Below, in pieces: positions 1 through 8,550 of a stretch of DNA of 64,000 nucleotides. The stretch lies in assembly GCF_009208585.1 (NCBI RefSeq), contig NZ_WFLN01000004.1, positions 786,826 to 850,825 on the forward strand. Reading direction: 5' to 3'. Below the pieces are notes generated by a model. That model was not told the origin of the DNA, did no database searches, and was given only the letters and a program-made list of their open reading frames with translations. How positions within the stretch are numbered: position 1 is the stretch's first letter; each line of letters starts with the position of its first letter. This DNA is from Fluviispira multicolorata (GTDB taxonomy: Bacteria; Bdellovibrionota_B; Oligoflexia; Silvanigrellales; Silvanigrellaceae). The position numbers and the translations under genes are program-made.

Positions 1-82
1 AGATCATTTGAGGGAAAACCACTATATCTTTTAATGGCAAAAGGGGTAAACTTTCCGCAACTTTATCAATTCCTTGCAGCAT
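1..82 (-). CDS. lon: Lon protease, N-terminal fragment (runs off the left edge)
   Basis: Only the first 27 codons lie in the window. Read on the minus strand from ATG at 82, the product contains LPLLPLKDIVVFPQM, the hallmark opening of the Lon substrate-binding domain. The ATG at 82 is preferred over the in-frame ATG at 91, because AAGAGGA sits 9 bases upstream of the former and directly abuts the latter. Lon is the ATP-dependent cytosolic serine protease that degrades misfolded and regulatory proteins. It follows clpP-clpX in the same direction, the order seen in many proteobacteria, about 160 bases downstream of clpX. The ATPase and protease domains cannot be judged here. Confidence 0.85.
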   Translation of the reverse strand, partial: MLQGIDKVAESLPLLPLKDIVVFPQMI

Positions 83-243
83 GGAATGCATTCCTCTTAA
101 GCAACTGTTTTTATTTTTTTCATATTCTCTTATTTATTTTTACAGATTATTTATAAACTCAGTGAGTCGCAAAAATGGCAGGAACAGACAAGATCTTCTC
201 AGTCGATAAAATTACAATGCAAAAATGTCTGCAAAAAAATAAC

Positions 244-1620
244 TTATTTCTTTGCAGATGTTTTTGCTTTAGCCGCAGTAGTGGAAGCTGTTTGAGTGAC
301 AGAAGTTTGAGCACGTGCGCGTTGTTCTTGTCTTTGCTGAATTTCTTCTTCAGTTAAGAGAACTCTATCTGGAGCTTTTCCATCACGAATACATTCAGGT
401 GTTAAGGTAATTTGTTTAACATTTTTTTGTCCTGGAATATCAAACATGGTTTCAAGCATAACATCTTCGAGAATAGCTCTTAAACCGCGAGCACCCGTCT
501 TTCTTTTAATAGCTTCTTGTGAAATAGCGACAAGTGCTTCTTGAGTGAATTCTAGAAGCACTCGTTCATAACTAAACAACTTCTGATATTGCTTAATAAT
601 AGAATTTTTGGGTTGAGTTAAAACCTGCACAAGTGCGGATTCATCTAACTCAGCTAAAGTAACAATTACAGGCAATCTTCCCATAAATTCAGGAATCATT
701 CCAAATTTAAGGAGATCTTCAACTCTCACTTTTGCAAAAAGATCAGTAACAGTCATTTTAGATTTATTCTTTATGTCTGCGCCAAATCCCATTGCAGTTT
801 GTTCCATACGATTGCGAATAATTTCTTCGAGTCCTGCGAATGCACCACCGCAAATAAAGAGGATATTTGTTGTATCAACCTGTAAAAATTCTTGTTGTGG
901 GTGCTTGCGACCTCCACGAGGTGGAACATTTGCAACAGTCCCTTCAAGAAGTTTTAACAATGCCTGTTGTACACCTTCACCAGAAACATCGCGCGTGATT
1001 GAAGTATTTTCGCCTTTTCTTGCAATTTTATCGATTTCGTCTACGTATGCAATTCCTTTTTGCGCTTGTTCAACGTCAAATTCAGCTGCTTGAAGAAGAT
1101 TTAAAATAATATTTTCAACATCTTCACCAACATAACCTGCTTCTGTTAAGTTAGTTGCATCGGCTATTGTAAAAGGGACTTGTAAAATACGTGCCATACT
1201 CTGCGCAAGCAATGTTTTACCTGAGCCTGTAGGTCCAATCAGTAAAATGTTACTTTTTGCAAGTTCAACGTCTTCTTTTCCTGCATTTGAACCATGTTCA
1301 ATGCGCTTGTAGTGGTTATGAACAGCGACCGAAAGAACTTTTTTTGCTCTTTCTTGGCCAATAACATATTCATCAAGAACTTTTTTAATTTCACTTGGAC
1401 TGGGAACGCCTTCTGCTATTTGAGCAGCATCGTCTTTTTCCATTTCCTCAGCGATAATTTCATTACAAAGCTCAATACATTCATCACAAATATAAACATT
1501 AGGTCCTGCAATGAGCTTTTTTACTTCTCTTTGGCTTTTTCCGCAAAAACTACAATGAAGTCCATGAGAGCTGTTTGAACCACCACGTCCTGATGAAAAT
1601 TTTATTCCATTTTGTATCAT
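244..1620 (-). CDS. clpX: ClpX, ATPase subunit of the ClpXP protease
   Basis: ClpX is a hexameric AAA+ unfoldase that recognises tagged substrates and threads them into ClpP. The 458-residue protein has the complete family layout. There is an N-terminal C4 zinc finger (Cys23, Cys26, Cys45, Cys48), Walker A GPTGSGKT near residue 129, the GYVGED pore loop near 162, Walker B with DEID near 194, and the RKH substrate-gripping loop near 238. The C-terminal AAA+ small domain follows, ending in a low-complexity Ala/Thr/Lys tail. It lies 19 bases downstream of clpP on the same strand, so the two are very probably co-transcribed. Start ATG at 1620 follows AAAGG at a slightly long spacing. Confidence 0.97.
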   Translation of the reverse strand: MIQNGIKFSSGRGGSNSSHGLHCSFCGKSQREVKKLIAGPNVYICDECIELCNEIIAEEMEKDDAAQIAEGVPSPSEIKKVLDEYVIGQERAKKVLSVAVHNHYKRIEHGSNAGKEDVELAKSNILLIGPTGSGKTLLAQSMARILQVPFTIADATNLTEAGYVGEDVENIILNLLQAAEFDVEQAQKGIAYVDEIDKIARKGENTSITRDVSGEGVQQALLKLLEGTVANVPPRGGRKHPQQEFLQVDTTNILFICGGAFAGLEEIIRNRMEQTAMGFGADIKNKSKMTVTDLFAKVRVEDLLKFGMIPEFMGRLPVIVTLAELDESALVQVLTQPKNSIIKQYQKLFSYERVLLEFTQEALVAISQEAIKRKTGARGLRAILEDVMLETMFDIPGQKNVKQITLTPECIRDGKAPDRVLLTEEEIQQRQEQRARAQTSVTQTASTTAAKAKTSAKK

Positions 1621-1639
1621 AACAATTCACTACCTTTTA

Positions 1640-2248
1640 TCAGAGACCCGTAAAAGCTACTCTATCAGATCTCGGCATTAAAATATCGTCAACCAAGCCA
1701 TAATCCTTAGCTTCAGATGCAGACATGAAGAAATCCCTATCCGCATCAGCTTCAATTTCTGCAATTTTTTTGCCGGTATGAGCAGCTAAAATTTCATTTA
1801 AACGCTTTTTAAGGGAGATGATTTCTTTCGCTTGGATAGCAATGTCTGTTGCTTGTCCACCCGCACCTCCACTGGGTTGGTGAATCATAACACGGCTATT
1901 TGGCAATGCATATCGTTTTCCTTTAGCTCCAGCAGCTAAAAGTAACGCACCCATACTCGCGCATTGTCCTACACAAAAAGTACGAACTTGCGGACGAATG
2001 ACTTGCATTGCATCATAAATTGCAAGTCCAGCAGTAACACTTCCCCCAGGACTATTTATATAGAAACTTATATCTTTTTCAGGATCTTGAGATTCGAGAA
2101 AGAGAAGTTGTGCAACAATAAGATTGGCAACTTCATCATAAACGGGTGTCCCAAGAAACACGATTCGATCTTTTAGAAGGCGAGACCACACATCGTAAGA
2201 ACGCTCTCCTCGATTGGTTTGCTCAACAACTATAGGAACAAGTGGCAT
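1640..2248 (-). CDS. clpP: ClpP, proteolytic subunit of the Clp protease
   Basis: ClpP is the tetradecameric serine peptidase chamber used by ClpX. Counting from the chosen start gives 202 residues, with catalytic Ser98 (in GQCASMGA), His123 (in MIHQP) and Asp172 (in DRDFF), all at the usual spacing. The open frame extends upstream to a TTG at 2287, but ATG 2248 is preferred because GGAGAA lies 8 bases before it and the protein then begins [11 protein letters not shown], as is typical of the family. It is the first gene of a clpP-clpX(-lon) set. No trigger-factor gene (tig), a common upstream neighbour, is present; hemB is divergent instead. Confidence 0.96.
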   Translation of the reverse strand: MPLVPIVVEQTNRGERSYDVWSRLLKDRIVFLGTPVYDEVANLIVAQLLFLESQDPEKDISFYINSPGGSVTAGLAIYDAMQVIRPQVRTFCVGQCASMGALLLAAGAKGKRYALPNSRVMIHQPSGGAGGQATDIAIQAKEIISLKKRLNEILAAHTGKKIAEIEADADRDFFMSASEAKDYGLVDDILMPRSDRVAFTGL

Positions 2249-2305
2249 AGGTCTTCTCCAAACAATGTGCAGTGGCAAAAATTGCAAATCACTGATTACA
2301 AAATA

Positions 2306-2334
2306 AATATAACCTAGAGTGTCACTTCCTGCAA
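2306..2334 (-). promoter_or_regulatory. Candidate sigma-70-type promoter for clpP
   Basis: On the minus strand TTGCAG (2334-2329) and TATATT (2311-2306) are separated by exactly 17 bases and lie about 60 bases before the clpP start. The -10 box matches the consensus at five of six positions; the -35 box is weak (three of six). An inverted GTGTCA/TGACAC pair overlaps the -35 region and could be an operator. Called from consensus only. Confidence 0.35.
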
Positions 2335-2469
2335 AGATGACACTGAAAAACTTCAGAGCTAAAGTCTTAAAACACTTGCTTCAAAATCTTCAAATGACCA
2401 TACTCTGCGAAGCCGAATTCAGCAAACTATGAAAAAAGGCTTTTAAATGCAATAAAAAGGAGCGAATAA

Positions 2470-3483
2470 ATGAACCGTTTTCAAGTTTTTCCTGCACTCA
2501 ATATTGGCAATGCTCATATACGCCCACGTCGATTGAGAATTAATAAAAACATTCGTTCTCTTGTACAAGAAAATAAATTGCAAAAATCAGATCTTATTTT
2601 CCCACTTTTTATTTCAGAAAAAGGAACTAAACGCTATGAGATTCCAAGTCTTTCTGGAATTTTCCGCATACCTTACGATGAATTGCTAACTGAAGTTGAA
2701 GAAATTCAAAAACTTGGAATCAAAGCAATCATGTTATTTCCTGTAATTGAAGGCACAAAAAAAGATGATTATGGAACAGAAGCTTATAACCCAGAAGGAC
2801 TTATGCAAAATTGCATAAGAAAGATTAAAGAAACATTTCCAAATATGATTTTGTTTGTTGATGTTGCTTTAGATCCTTACACATTGCACGGCCATGATGG
2901 AATCATCGATGAAAAAGGTTATGTTTTAAACGATGAAACCGTTGAAGCTCTTTGCAAACAATCCCTCTCATACGCAGCCTGTGGTGTTGATTTTGTATGT
3001 CCAAGTGACATGATGGACGGAAGAATTGCTGCTATTCGCACAATTTTAGATAAAGATGGTTATATTGGTACAAGTATTCTCGCCTACAGCGCAAAATTTG
3101 CCTCTGCTTTTTATGGACCGTTTCGGGAAGCCATTGCCTCGGGCGCAAGAGGGCTTGATAAAAAAACATATCAACTCAATCCTGCTAATTCACGTGAAGC
3201 AATTCGTGAAGCAATTCTTGACATCCAAGAAGGTGCAGATATGGTTATGGTTAAACCGGGATTACCTTATTTAGACATTTTGAGTAAAATCAAAAGTCAA
3301 AGTGAAGTTCCAGTTGTTATTTACCAAGTCAGTGGTGAGTATGCTATGCTAAAATGCGCTGCTCAAAACAATCTAATAGACGAAAAAGCAGCAGTTTATG
3401 AAAGCTTAATCTCTATGAAAAGAGCGGGAGCAGACTTAATTGTCACATACTATGCTAAATGGCTTTGTGAAAATTTATTATAA
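2470..3483 (+). CDS. hemB: Delta-aminolevulinic acid dehydratase (porphobilinogen synthase)
   Basis: HemB condenses two 5-aminolevulinate molecules into porphobilinogen, the second step of the common tetrapyrrole pathway. The 337-residue protein has the two Schiff-base lysines, Lys209 (in YSAKFAS) and Lys262 (in VMVKPGLPY). The metal site reads DVALDPYTLHGHDG near residues 131-144. The cysteines of the zinc-type enzymes are replaced by Asp, so this looks like the magnesium-responsive, zinc-independent type known from Pseudomonas. AAAAGGAG lies about 6 bases before the ATG. It is divergent from clpP, and the 220-base gap holds the promoters. Confidence 0.95.
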   Translation: MNRFQVFPALNIGNAHIRPRRLRINKNIRSLVQENKLQKSDLIFPLFISEKGTKRYEIPSLSGIFRIPYDELLTEVEEIQKLGIKAIMLFPVIEGTKKDDYGTEAYNPEGLMQNCIRKIKETFPNMILFVDVALDPYTLHGHDGIIDEKGYVLNDETVEALCKQSLSYAACGVDFVCPSDMMDGRIAAIRTILDKDGYIGTSILAYSAKFASAFYGPFREAIASGARGLDKKTYQLNPANSREAIREAILDIQEGADMVMVKPGLPYLDILSKIKSQSEVPVVIYQVSGEYAMLKCAAQNNLIDEKAAVYESLISMKRAGADLIVTYYAKWLCENLL

Positions 3484-3515
3484 TAATTTCATATGCTGGA
3501 GTTAAAGAAAATTCG

Positions 3516-4064
3516 ATGGAAAATAAAATAAACAATACGCGTGTACGTTTTGAAAATGCTTTAGAATACATTATTTTTGCAAGCCGCTGGCTACAAGCTC
3601 CTATGTATTTTGGTCTCATAGTAGTGCAGGTTATTTACACTTATAAATTCATCGTCGAATTAATTCATATAGTGGCTTCAACAAATGTTAGCACAGAACT
3701 TCAAATATTACTTGGAATTTTAAGCCTAGTAGATGTTACAATGGTTGCAAATCTTGTCGCAATGGTCATTATTGGAGGTTATGCTACTTTTGTAAGTAAA
3801 CTGAATTTAGACCATCACGACGACAAACCTGACTGGCTTGATCATATTGACCCTGGTGCTATTAAAGTTAAATTAGCAAGTTCTCTTATTGGTATTTCAA
3901 GTATTCATCTTCTCAGATCTTTTATTGATATCGACAAAATGGATATCGATAAAATAAAGTGGCAAATTATTATTCATATGACATTTATTGCTTCAACTGT
4001 CTTTTTAGCCTTAAGTGAATATATTATGTCTAAAAAGCAAGCCCATTCAAATAATAATCATTAA
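3516..4064 (+). CDS. yqhA: UPF0114 (YqhA-type) inner-membrane protein
   Basis: This 182-residue protein matches the YqhA/UPF0114 family in layout. It has an N-terminal amphipathic start with ASRWLQAPMYFGL, about four hydrophobic segments (roughly residues 26-50, 64-90, 118-138 and 148-168), and the conserved stretch WLDHIDPGAIKVKLASSL. The family's molecular role is unknown; it is an integral inner-membrane protein. It starts 32 bases after hemB with GGAG in front of the ATG, so co-transcription with hemB is likely. No functional link between the two is evident. Confidence 0.8.
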   Translation: MENKINNTRVRFENALEYIIFASRWLQAPMYFGLIVVQVIYTYKFIVELIHIVASTNVSTELQILLGILSLVDVTMVANLVAMVIIGGYATFVSKLNLDHHDDKPDWLDHIDPGAIKVKLASSLIGISSIHLLRSFIDIDKMDIDKIKWQIIIHMTFIASTVFLALSEYIMSKKQAHSNNNH

Positions 4065-4210
4065 GATAATGCTATATTCAGAGAATCTAAAAATATCAAA
4101 AATAATTTCACTTTTAAAATTTTAAATTAAGCAGATAACTCTCTTTTTGATGGATTTGTTTTTAAAGAAGACTGTGGAATAATAAGCTGTATTTTAGAAG
4201 GAGAGATCTT

Positions 4211-6304
4211 TTGTTACAAACTGAAATCAAATATCTTAATGATGAACTTATAAATCAAATAAAAGCGGGAGAAGTTGTTGAGCGCCCATATAATGTTGTT
4301 AAAGAACTTGTAGAAAATGCTATTGATGCTGGTTCTAAACATATTTATATTGAGTTGCTCGATGGCGGTAAACAATTAATTCGTATTACGGACAATGGCT
4401 TTGGTATGTCTAAAAACAATCTTTCTCTTGCTCTAGAAAGACATGCAACGAGTAAAATTAGACTGTTTAAAGATTTAAATACTTTAACAAGCTTTGGTTT
4501 TCGAGGAGAAGCTCTACCAAGTATTGCTTCTGTTTCCCAGTTCTCAATTAAATCAAGAGCAACTGAACAAGAGTTAGGGAACGAAATTATTTTAAATTGT
4601 GGTAAAAAAATCTCTGAAAAAGAGGTTTCAACTCCATTTGGCACTACAGTTCAAGTGAAAGATCTTTTTTCAGGGGTACCGGTAAGACTTAAATTTTTAA
4701 AATCAACCGCAACAGAGTTTTCTCATATTCATGACTTTTTAACCGCTGTTTCGTTAGCATTTCATAATATTTCATTTCGACTTTCTCATAATGGAAGAGA
4801 AATTTTTTATTATAAAGAAAAAAAATCCTCTAAAGATCGATTTACCGAAATCTTTAACTTTAACAACAATGATTATACAGAAATAAATTTTACGAGAGGT
4901 TCCTTTAAATTAACAGGCTTTGTTGGCCTTCCCCATACGGCAAGATCAACTCCCAGCCATTTTATAACGTTTGTAAATGGCCGCTACGTTAAAGATAAAA
5001 TTGTGCGCTCAGGTATTATTCAAGCCTACCAAGGTTTACTCTTAAAAGGTATGATAGCCCCTGCCATTGTATTTGTTGAGGTCGATCCATCCTGGGTAGA
5101 TGTAAACGCACATCCATCAAAAGTTGAAGTCAGATTTTACGACAATGCAGTTATTCAAGATCTAATCTGTATGGGAATTCAGGATAGAGTAAAAGAAGTT
5201 ATCCATAACAAAACCAATCACCTAATTACAAAAAACATCCCAAAAACAGAAATATTAGATGAGTTAAAAAGCACGGTATTTAAAGAAAATTTAAAGTCAC
5301 CTGAAAAATCAATTGAACTAAAAAATGAATATATCAAACAAGAATCTTTAAAAATTTTTAATACATCCGAAAAAAATATTTATCCAAGACAAAGTCAATT
5401 CAACCTTAATAAAGAATTTTCTGCTTCTCAAAAAGGCAGCTATGTTGGAAAATTAAAAATGGATGATAATGCTTTTGAAAAAAAGACTTTCATCAATGAG
5501 ATTTCCCAAGAAAAAAGTAAATTAACCAACGAAAATGTTTTTGAAAAAAGTAATCTTGTAAAAGAAATTTTTCAGGAGGAAACAAAATTTAAAGAAACAC
5601 TTAATAATGCAAAATTATTTCAAGAAATTAAAACTTCAATATTTGATAAAGCAAATTATTTAGGTCAATTTGCAAACTGCTTTTTATTACTTGAAATTTG
5701 CAAAGAGCTTTGGATTATTGATCAACACGCATTCCATGAAAGAATTCTATTTGAAGAATTAATTCACTCGTACAAAAAAAATGTAACAGCAAAGCAACAA
5801 CTTTTAGCTCCTCTTATTATACCTTCAACCCAAATTATCACTGATATTATCATTGAAGAAAAAGAGAAAGTTAAGAATTTAGGTTTTGATATTGAAGCAT
5901 TAAAAAATGGACATATAGCCATACATTCTTACCCTAGTTTTATAAATCATCAGAAAATTCCTGAAATATTTGATGAAATTATTGCAAGGATTATTTCATT
6001 CAATGGTATTCCACAAACTGAAATTCACCCACTCATTGATAAAGCAAAAAAAGCGAATAGCGAATTAAATGAACTTAATTTACAAGCACAGACATTGGAA
6101 AGTGAAAAAGTTTATCATCTTTTATTTGCAACTATGGCATGTCATAGTGCCATTCGTGCAGGCGACCCTTTAAACGAAGAACTGGTTAAAAGACTTCTTG
6201 CACGTGCAAAAGATGTAGATTTTTATGCCCATTGCCCGCATGGACGACCTGTAATTAGAAAATTCTCTGAAAAGGATATTTCCTCGTGGTTTCAACGAAC
6301 TTAA
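4211..6304 (+). CDS. mutL: DNA mismatch repair protein MutL (endonuclease type)
   Basis: MutL couples mismatch recognition by MutS to strand incision and excision. The N-terminal GHKL ATPase has AGEVVERP, ENAIDAGS, DNGFGM and FRGEAL. The C-terminal dimerisation domain contains DQHAFHERILFEE, which fits the DQHA(X)2E(X)4E metal site of nicking MutL proteins, followed by ACHSAIRAGD and CPHGRP. This implies an organism without MutH-type incision. The start is TTG 4211, with AAGGAG 7 bases upstream and no better ATG. At 697 residues it is somewhat long. The linker (about residues 340-475) is Lys/Glu-rich and contains an imperfect internal duplication. It overlaps miaA by 19 bases. Confidence 0.96.
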   Translation: MLQTEIKYLNDELINQIKAGEVVERPYNVVKELVENAIDAGSKHIYIELLDGGKQLIRITDNGFGMSKNNLSLALERHATSKIRLFKDLNTLTSFGFRGEALPSIASVSQFSIKSRATEQELGNEIILNCGKKISEKEVSTPFGTTVQVKDLFSGVPVRLKFLKSTATEFSHIHDFLTAVSLAFHNISFRLSHNGREIFYYKEKKSSKDRFTEIFNFNNNDYTEINFTRGSFKLTGFVGLPHTARSTPSHFITFVNGRYVKDKIVRSGIIQAYQGLLLKGMIAPAIVFVEVDPSWVDVNAHPSKVEVRFYDNAVIQDLICMGIQDRVKEVIHNKTNHLITKNIPKTEILDELKSTVFKENLKSPEKSIELKNEYIKQESLKIFNTSEKNIYPRQSQFNLNKEFSASQKGSYVGKLKMDDNAFEKKTFINEISQEKSKLTNENVFEKSNLVKEIFQEETKFKETLNNAKLFQEIKTSIFDKANYLGQFANCFLLLEICKELWIIDQHAFHERILFEELIHSYKKNVTAKQQLLAPLIIPSTQIITDIIIEEKEKVKNLGFDIEALKNGHIAIHSYPSFINHQKIPEIFDEIIARIISFNGIPQTEIHPLIDKAKKANSELNELNLQAQTLESEKVYHLLFATMACHSAIRAGDPLNEELVKRLLARAKDVDFYAHCPHGRPVIRKFSEKDISSWFQRT

Positions 6305-7320
6305 ACTCCCAACATCATTTATTTGCATTTATTTTTATTGGTCCCACCGCAAGCGGAAAATCGGGATTAGCGCATTCATTAGTAGAACAATTTCAAAAAG
6401 AATCTATAACCTGTGAAATTGTAAACCTAGATGCATTTCAAATTTATAAAGAACTTTCTGCGGGCACTGCAAAACCAACGGAAAATGAGAAAAATAAATA
6501 TAATTATCACTGCATTGATCTCATAAATATCCATGAAAATATGGATGCAAATACATTCGCAAAAAAAGTAACAGAGTGTTGTCAAGAAATTATTGCCAGA
6601 GGAAATATCCCATTTTGTGTAGGTGGAAGTGGTCTCTATTTAAGATCTTTTCTGCATGGCCTCGACAACTTCCCTGCTCGTGATGACGAATTTAGAAAAC
6701 ATTTAAGAAGTCTTGCAGAAGTAAATGGATGGCCATGGTGCCACAAATGGCTCAGCGATGTTGATCCCATTCGGGCGCAAGAACTCCATCCAAACGATAA
6801 AACTCGGATTGAACGGGCATTAGAAATTTACACATTATCAGGAACACCTATGAGTGTTCTTCGCTCCAAAACAGGTCAATTAAATGAGCAAGAAACTTTA
6901 TTTCCTTGTTACGTAATTCATATGGAACCCAATGACGAAATTCTGAAAGAGAGAATTAAACAAAGGATTCCAATATTATTTAATCAAGGATGGCTTAAAG
7001 AAGTTCAACAACTTTACAAGAAATATTCGATTAAATTAAATACATTTCATGGGTTTCAAGCCATTGGCTATAAAGAAGTTTTAAATTATATAATCAATTC
7101 AGAAAATCAAACAGAATTAGCAAATAAAAATTTAAATATCAGCGAATTACAAGAGAGAATTTCTACTCTCACATGGCAATATGCAAAGAGACAAGGCACT
7201 TGGAATGCAAAAGAGAAAAAAGATTTCGTCATAACTTCTCTAAATGATTCAGAGTGCAATAGACTCTTTTCCGAGATTTTAGATAAAATTAAGAAATTTC
7301 GTTCCATTCAAATAAATTAA
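6286..7320 (+). CDS. miaA: tRNA dimethylallyltransferase
   Basis: MiaA transfers a dimethylallyl group to N6 of A37 in tRNAs that read UNN codons. The protein (344 residues from GTG 6286) shows the P-loop GPTASGKS near residue 19, the NLDAFQIYK segment corresponding to the usual D-S-x-Q-x-Y motif, TAKPT, GGSGLYLRSF, and the C-terminal TWQYAKRQGTW. The Ser of the D-S-x-Q motif is Ala here, a mild oddity. The GTG lies inside mutL, 19 bases before that gene's stop, with AAAAGGA upstream, so translation is probably coupled. mutL-miaA is a conserved order in many proteobacteria; hfq, often next, is absent here. Confidence 0.93.
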   Translation: MVSTNLNSQHHLFAFIFIGPTASGKSGLAHSLVEQFQKESITCEIVNLDAFQIYKELSAGTAKPTENEKNKYNYHCIDLINIHENMDANTFAKKVTECCQEIIARGNIPFCVGGSGLYLRSFLHGLDNFPARDDEFRKHLRSLAEVNGWPWCHKWLSDVDPIRAQELHPNDKTRIERALEIYTLSGTPMSVLRSKTGQLNEQETLFPCYVIHMEPNDEILKERIKQRIPILFNQGWLKEVQQLYKKYSIKLNTFHGFQAIGYKEVLNYIINSENQTELANKNLNISELQERISTLTWQYAKRQGTWNAKEKKDFVITSLNDSECNRLFSEILDKIKKFRSIQIN

Positions 7321-7346
7321 GTTACATTAGCTCCTTGATAGAACTG

Positions 7347-7388
7347 AAAAAAGAGATTACCATATCTTCGTATGGTAATCTCTTTTTT
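7347..7388 (+). terminator. Rho-independent terminator after miaA
   Basis: A perfect 18-bp stem (7347-7364 pairs with 7371-7388) closes a six-base TCTTCG loop. The 3' arm ends in a run of six T, and the 5' arm starts with six A, so it could work in both directions. It lies 27 bases after the miaA stop and just before lexA, which argues that lexA has its own promoter and that the long upstream extension of the lexA frame is not coding. Confidence 0.85.
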
Positions 7389-7409
7389 CTTAAATTCAAG
7401 AGGCTTTCA

Positions 7410-8204
7410 ATGCTCGAGCTAACAAATGCACAACGTAAAGTAATAGAATTTATTTTAAATCATTTGGATGCGACAGGGACACCTCCAACTATTCGAGAAA
7501 TAGCTAATTACTTTCAATGGAAATCTGTGGGCAGCGCTCAAGATGTCATTGCAGCTCTGCGTAAAAAAGGTTTGTTACTTTCTCCCATGCCCGGAAAATC
7601 TCGACAGCTCGTCCCTTCCGCAGCAGTGCTTGATGGATTATTTACTCAAAATTTGGCCGATAATATTTCAAGCAAAAAACCTAAAATCTCACATAGCAAA
7701 AGAAAATATTTTGATAAACTAAATAATTCAAGTGTTTTACCTGGATTTGAAGATCTTTTGAGAGTTCCCATGCTTGGAATTGTACAAGCAGGCGACCCAC
7801 ATGAAGCCATTGAAAATGCGGGAGAATTCATTACTTTTCCAAGTGTTGCTCGCAATTCATTGCGAGGCGGTAAAGTCTTTGCTTTAAATATTGAGGGTTA
7901 CAGTATGCTCAATGTGGGTTTTCTACCTAAAGATATTATTTTAGTTGAAACAATCAATACAGCCCAAGATCGTGATATTGTAGTTGCTTCTCTAAATAAC
8001 GGAGAAGTTACAGTCAAAAGATTCGCTCAAAAGGGTTCAGCACTCTATAAACTCGCTCTAAAAAATTTACAAAATAAAAACCCCCTCCCTCCAGCTCTTT
8101 TAGTACCAGAAAATCCAGATTTTGAGTCCATTCCCTTTGGCCTTGAAGAGTCTGATAAACTTATTGGAATTGTTCGATCTCTATACCGAAAATCAGTTTT
8201 CTGA
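7410..8204 (+). CDS. lexA: LexA-type SOS repressor with an extended linker
   Basis: LexA represses DNA-damage genes and cleaves itself when RecA filaments form. From ATG 7410 (AAGAGG about 7 bases upstream) the product is 264 residues. The N-terminal winged helix-turn-helix has GTPPTIREIANYF. The S24 peptidase domain has the cleavage bond Ala127-Gly128 (in VQAGDP), catalytic Ser165 (in EGYSML) and Lys203 (in VTVKRF). The open frame runs upstream to 7335, but that would translate through the perfect terminator hairpin. The hinge between the two domains is about 40-50 residues longer than in typical LexA (about 200 residues) and is Lys/Ser-rich. No recognisable LexA box was found in the short upstream gap. 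Confidence 0.92.
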   Translation: MLELTNAQRKVIEFILNHLDATGTPPTIREIANYFQWKSVGSAQDVIAALRKKGLLLSPMPGKSRQLVPSAAVLDGLFTQNLADNISSKKPKISHSKRKYFDKLNNSSVLPGFEDLLRVPMLGIVQAGDPHEAIENAGEFITFPSVARNSLRGGKVFALNIEGYSMLNVGFLPKDIILVETINTAQDRDIVVASLNNGEVTVKRFAQKGSALYKLALKNLQNKNPLPPALLVPENPDFESIPFGLEESDKLIGIVRSLYRKSVF

Positions 8205-8550
8205 GCCTTATTTTAAAAGTTTTAAATTCTTACTTGCCATTGTATTGAAAAATATATAAGCTTGTTGCTGTCATCGTACATGATAATGTTATGCTGGTCA
8301 TAAACATTTCTCATATAAAATGAGTGACTCAAGCAATCGATACGGAGCAGAGCAATGCAAACGAAAATAAGATCTAAAGTAATTCAGCGAAATACTCAGC
8401 TTTCTTCACCTTTATCATCTTCTTGCACGACTTCTTATTTTACCTATCGATTTTATTTCTTCTTTTAAAAATTCCTTTTTCTAAAAATTAAATATATTTT
8501 TTAATTTACATATTTTTGTATTCAAACTACATTTTGTGGAGTTAACTTTC
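8205..8550 (+). other. 346-base leader region upstream of the duplicated ABC importer
   Basis: The gap between lexA and the first binding-protein gene contains the leader peptide ORF at 8355-8468. After it comes an A/T-only stretch with a weak 8-bp inverted repeat (8485-8492 with 8500-8507). I could not pick a convincing promoter; several TTG-type -35 boxes with poorly spaced AT-rich -10 candidates lie between 8235 and 8300. No tRNA-like or T-box-like structure was recognised. Confidence 0.6.
8355..8468 (+). CDS. Putative Phe/Tyr-rich leader peptide (37 aa)
   Basis: A short frame with a good Shine-Dalgarno sequence (GGAG at 8344-8347, 7 bases before ATG 8355) ends at TAA 8466. Eight of its last ten residues are aromatic (YFTYRFYFFF: five Phe, three Tyr). 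Such runs are the signature of attenuator leader peptides such as PheL, where ribosome stalling on the codons of the sensed amino acid controls the genes downstream. The genes that follow encode an ABC importer of the family that includes streptococcal TrpXYZ, so a Phe/Tyr-sensing leader is coherent. Against this, the only downstream hairpin is weak and all A/T, so a classical terminator is not visible. Stalling could instead act on translation or mRNA stability. The second transporter copy lacks this full leader. Confidence 0.5.
   Translation: MQTKIRSKVIQRNTQLSSPLSSSCTTSYFTYRFYFFF

Noticed and set aside
175..357. Plus-strand frame over the clpX 3' end
   Set aside because: It is antisense to clpX and has no ribosome site or recognisable product.
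7335..7409. Upstream extension of the lexA reading frame
   Set aside because: It would translate through a perfect 18-bp terminator hairpin, and the strong ribosome site is at the internal ATG 7410.
8485..8507. A/T-only inverted repeat after the leader peptide as a classical attenuator terminator
   Set aside because: It is only 8 bp of A/T pairs with a large loop share, too weak to call a terminator.
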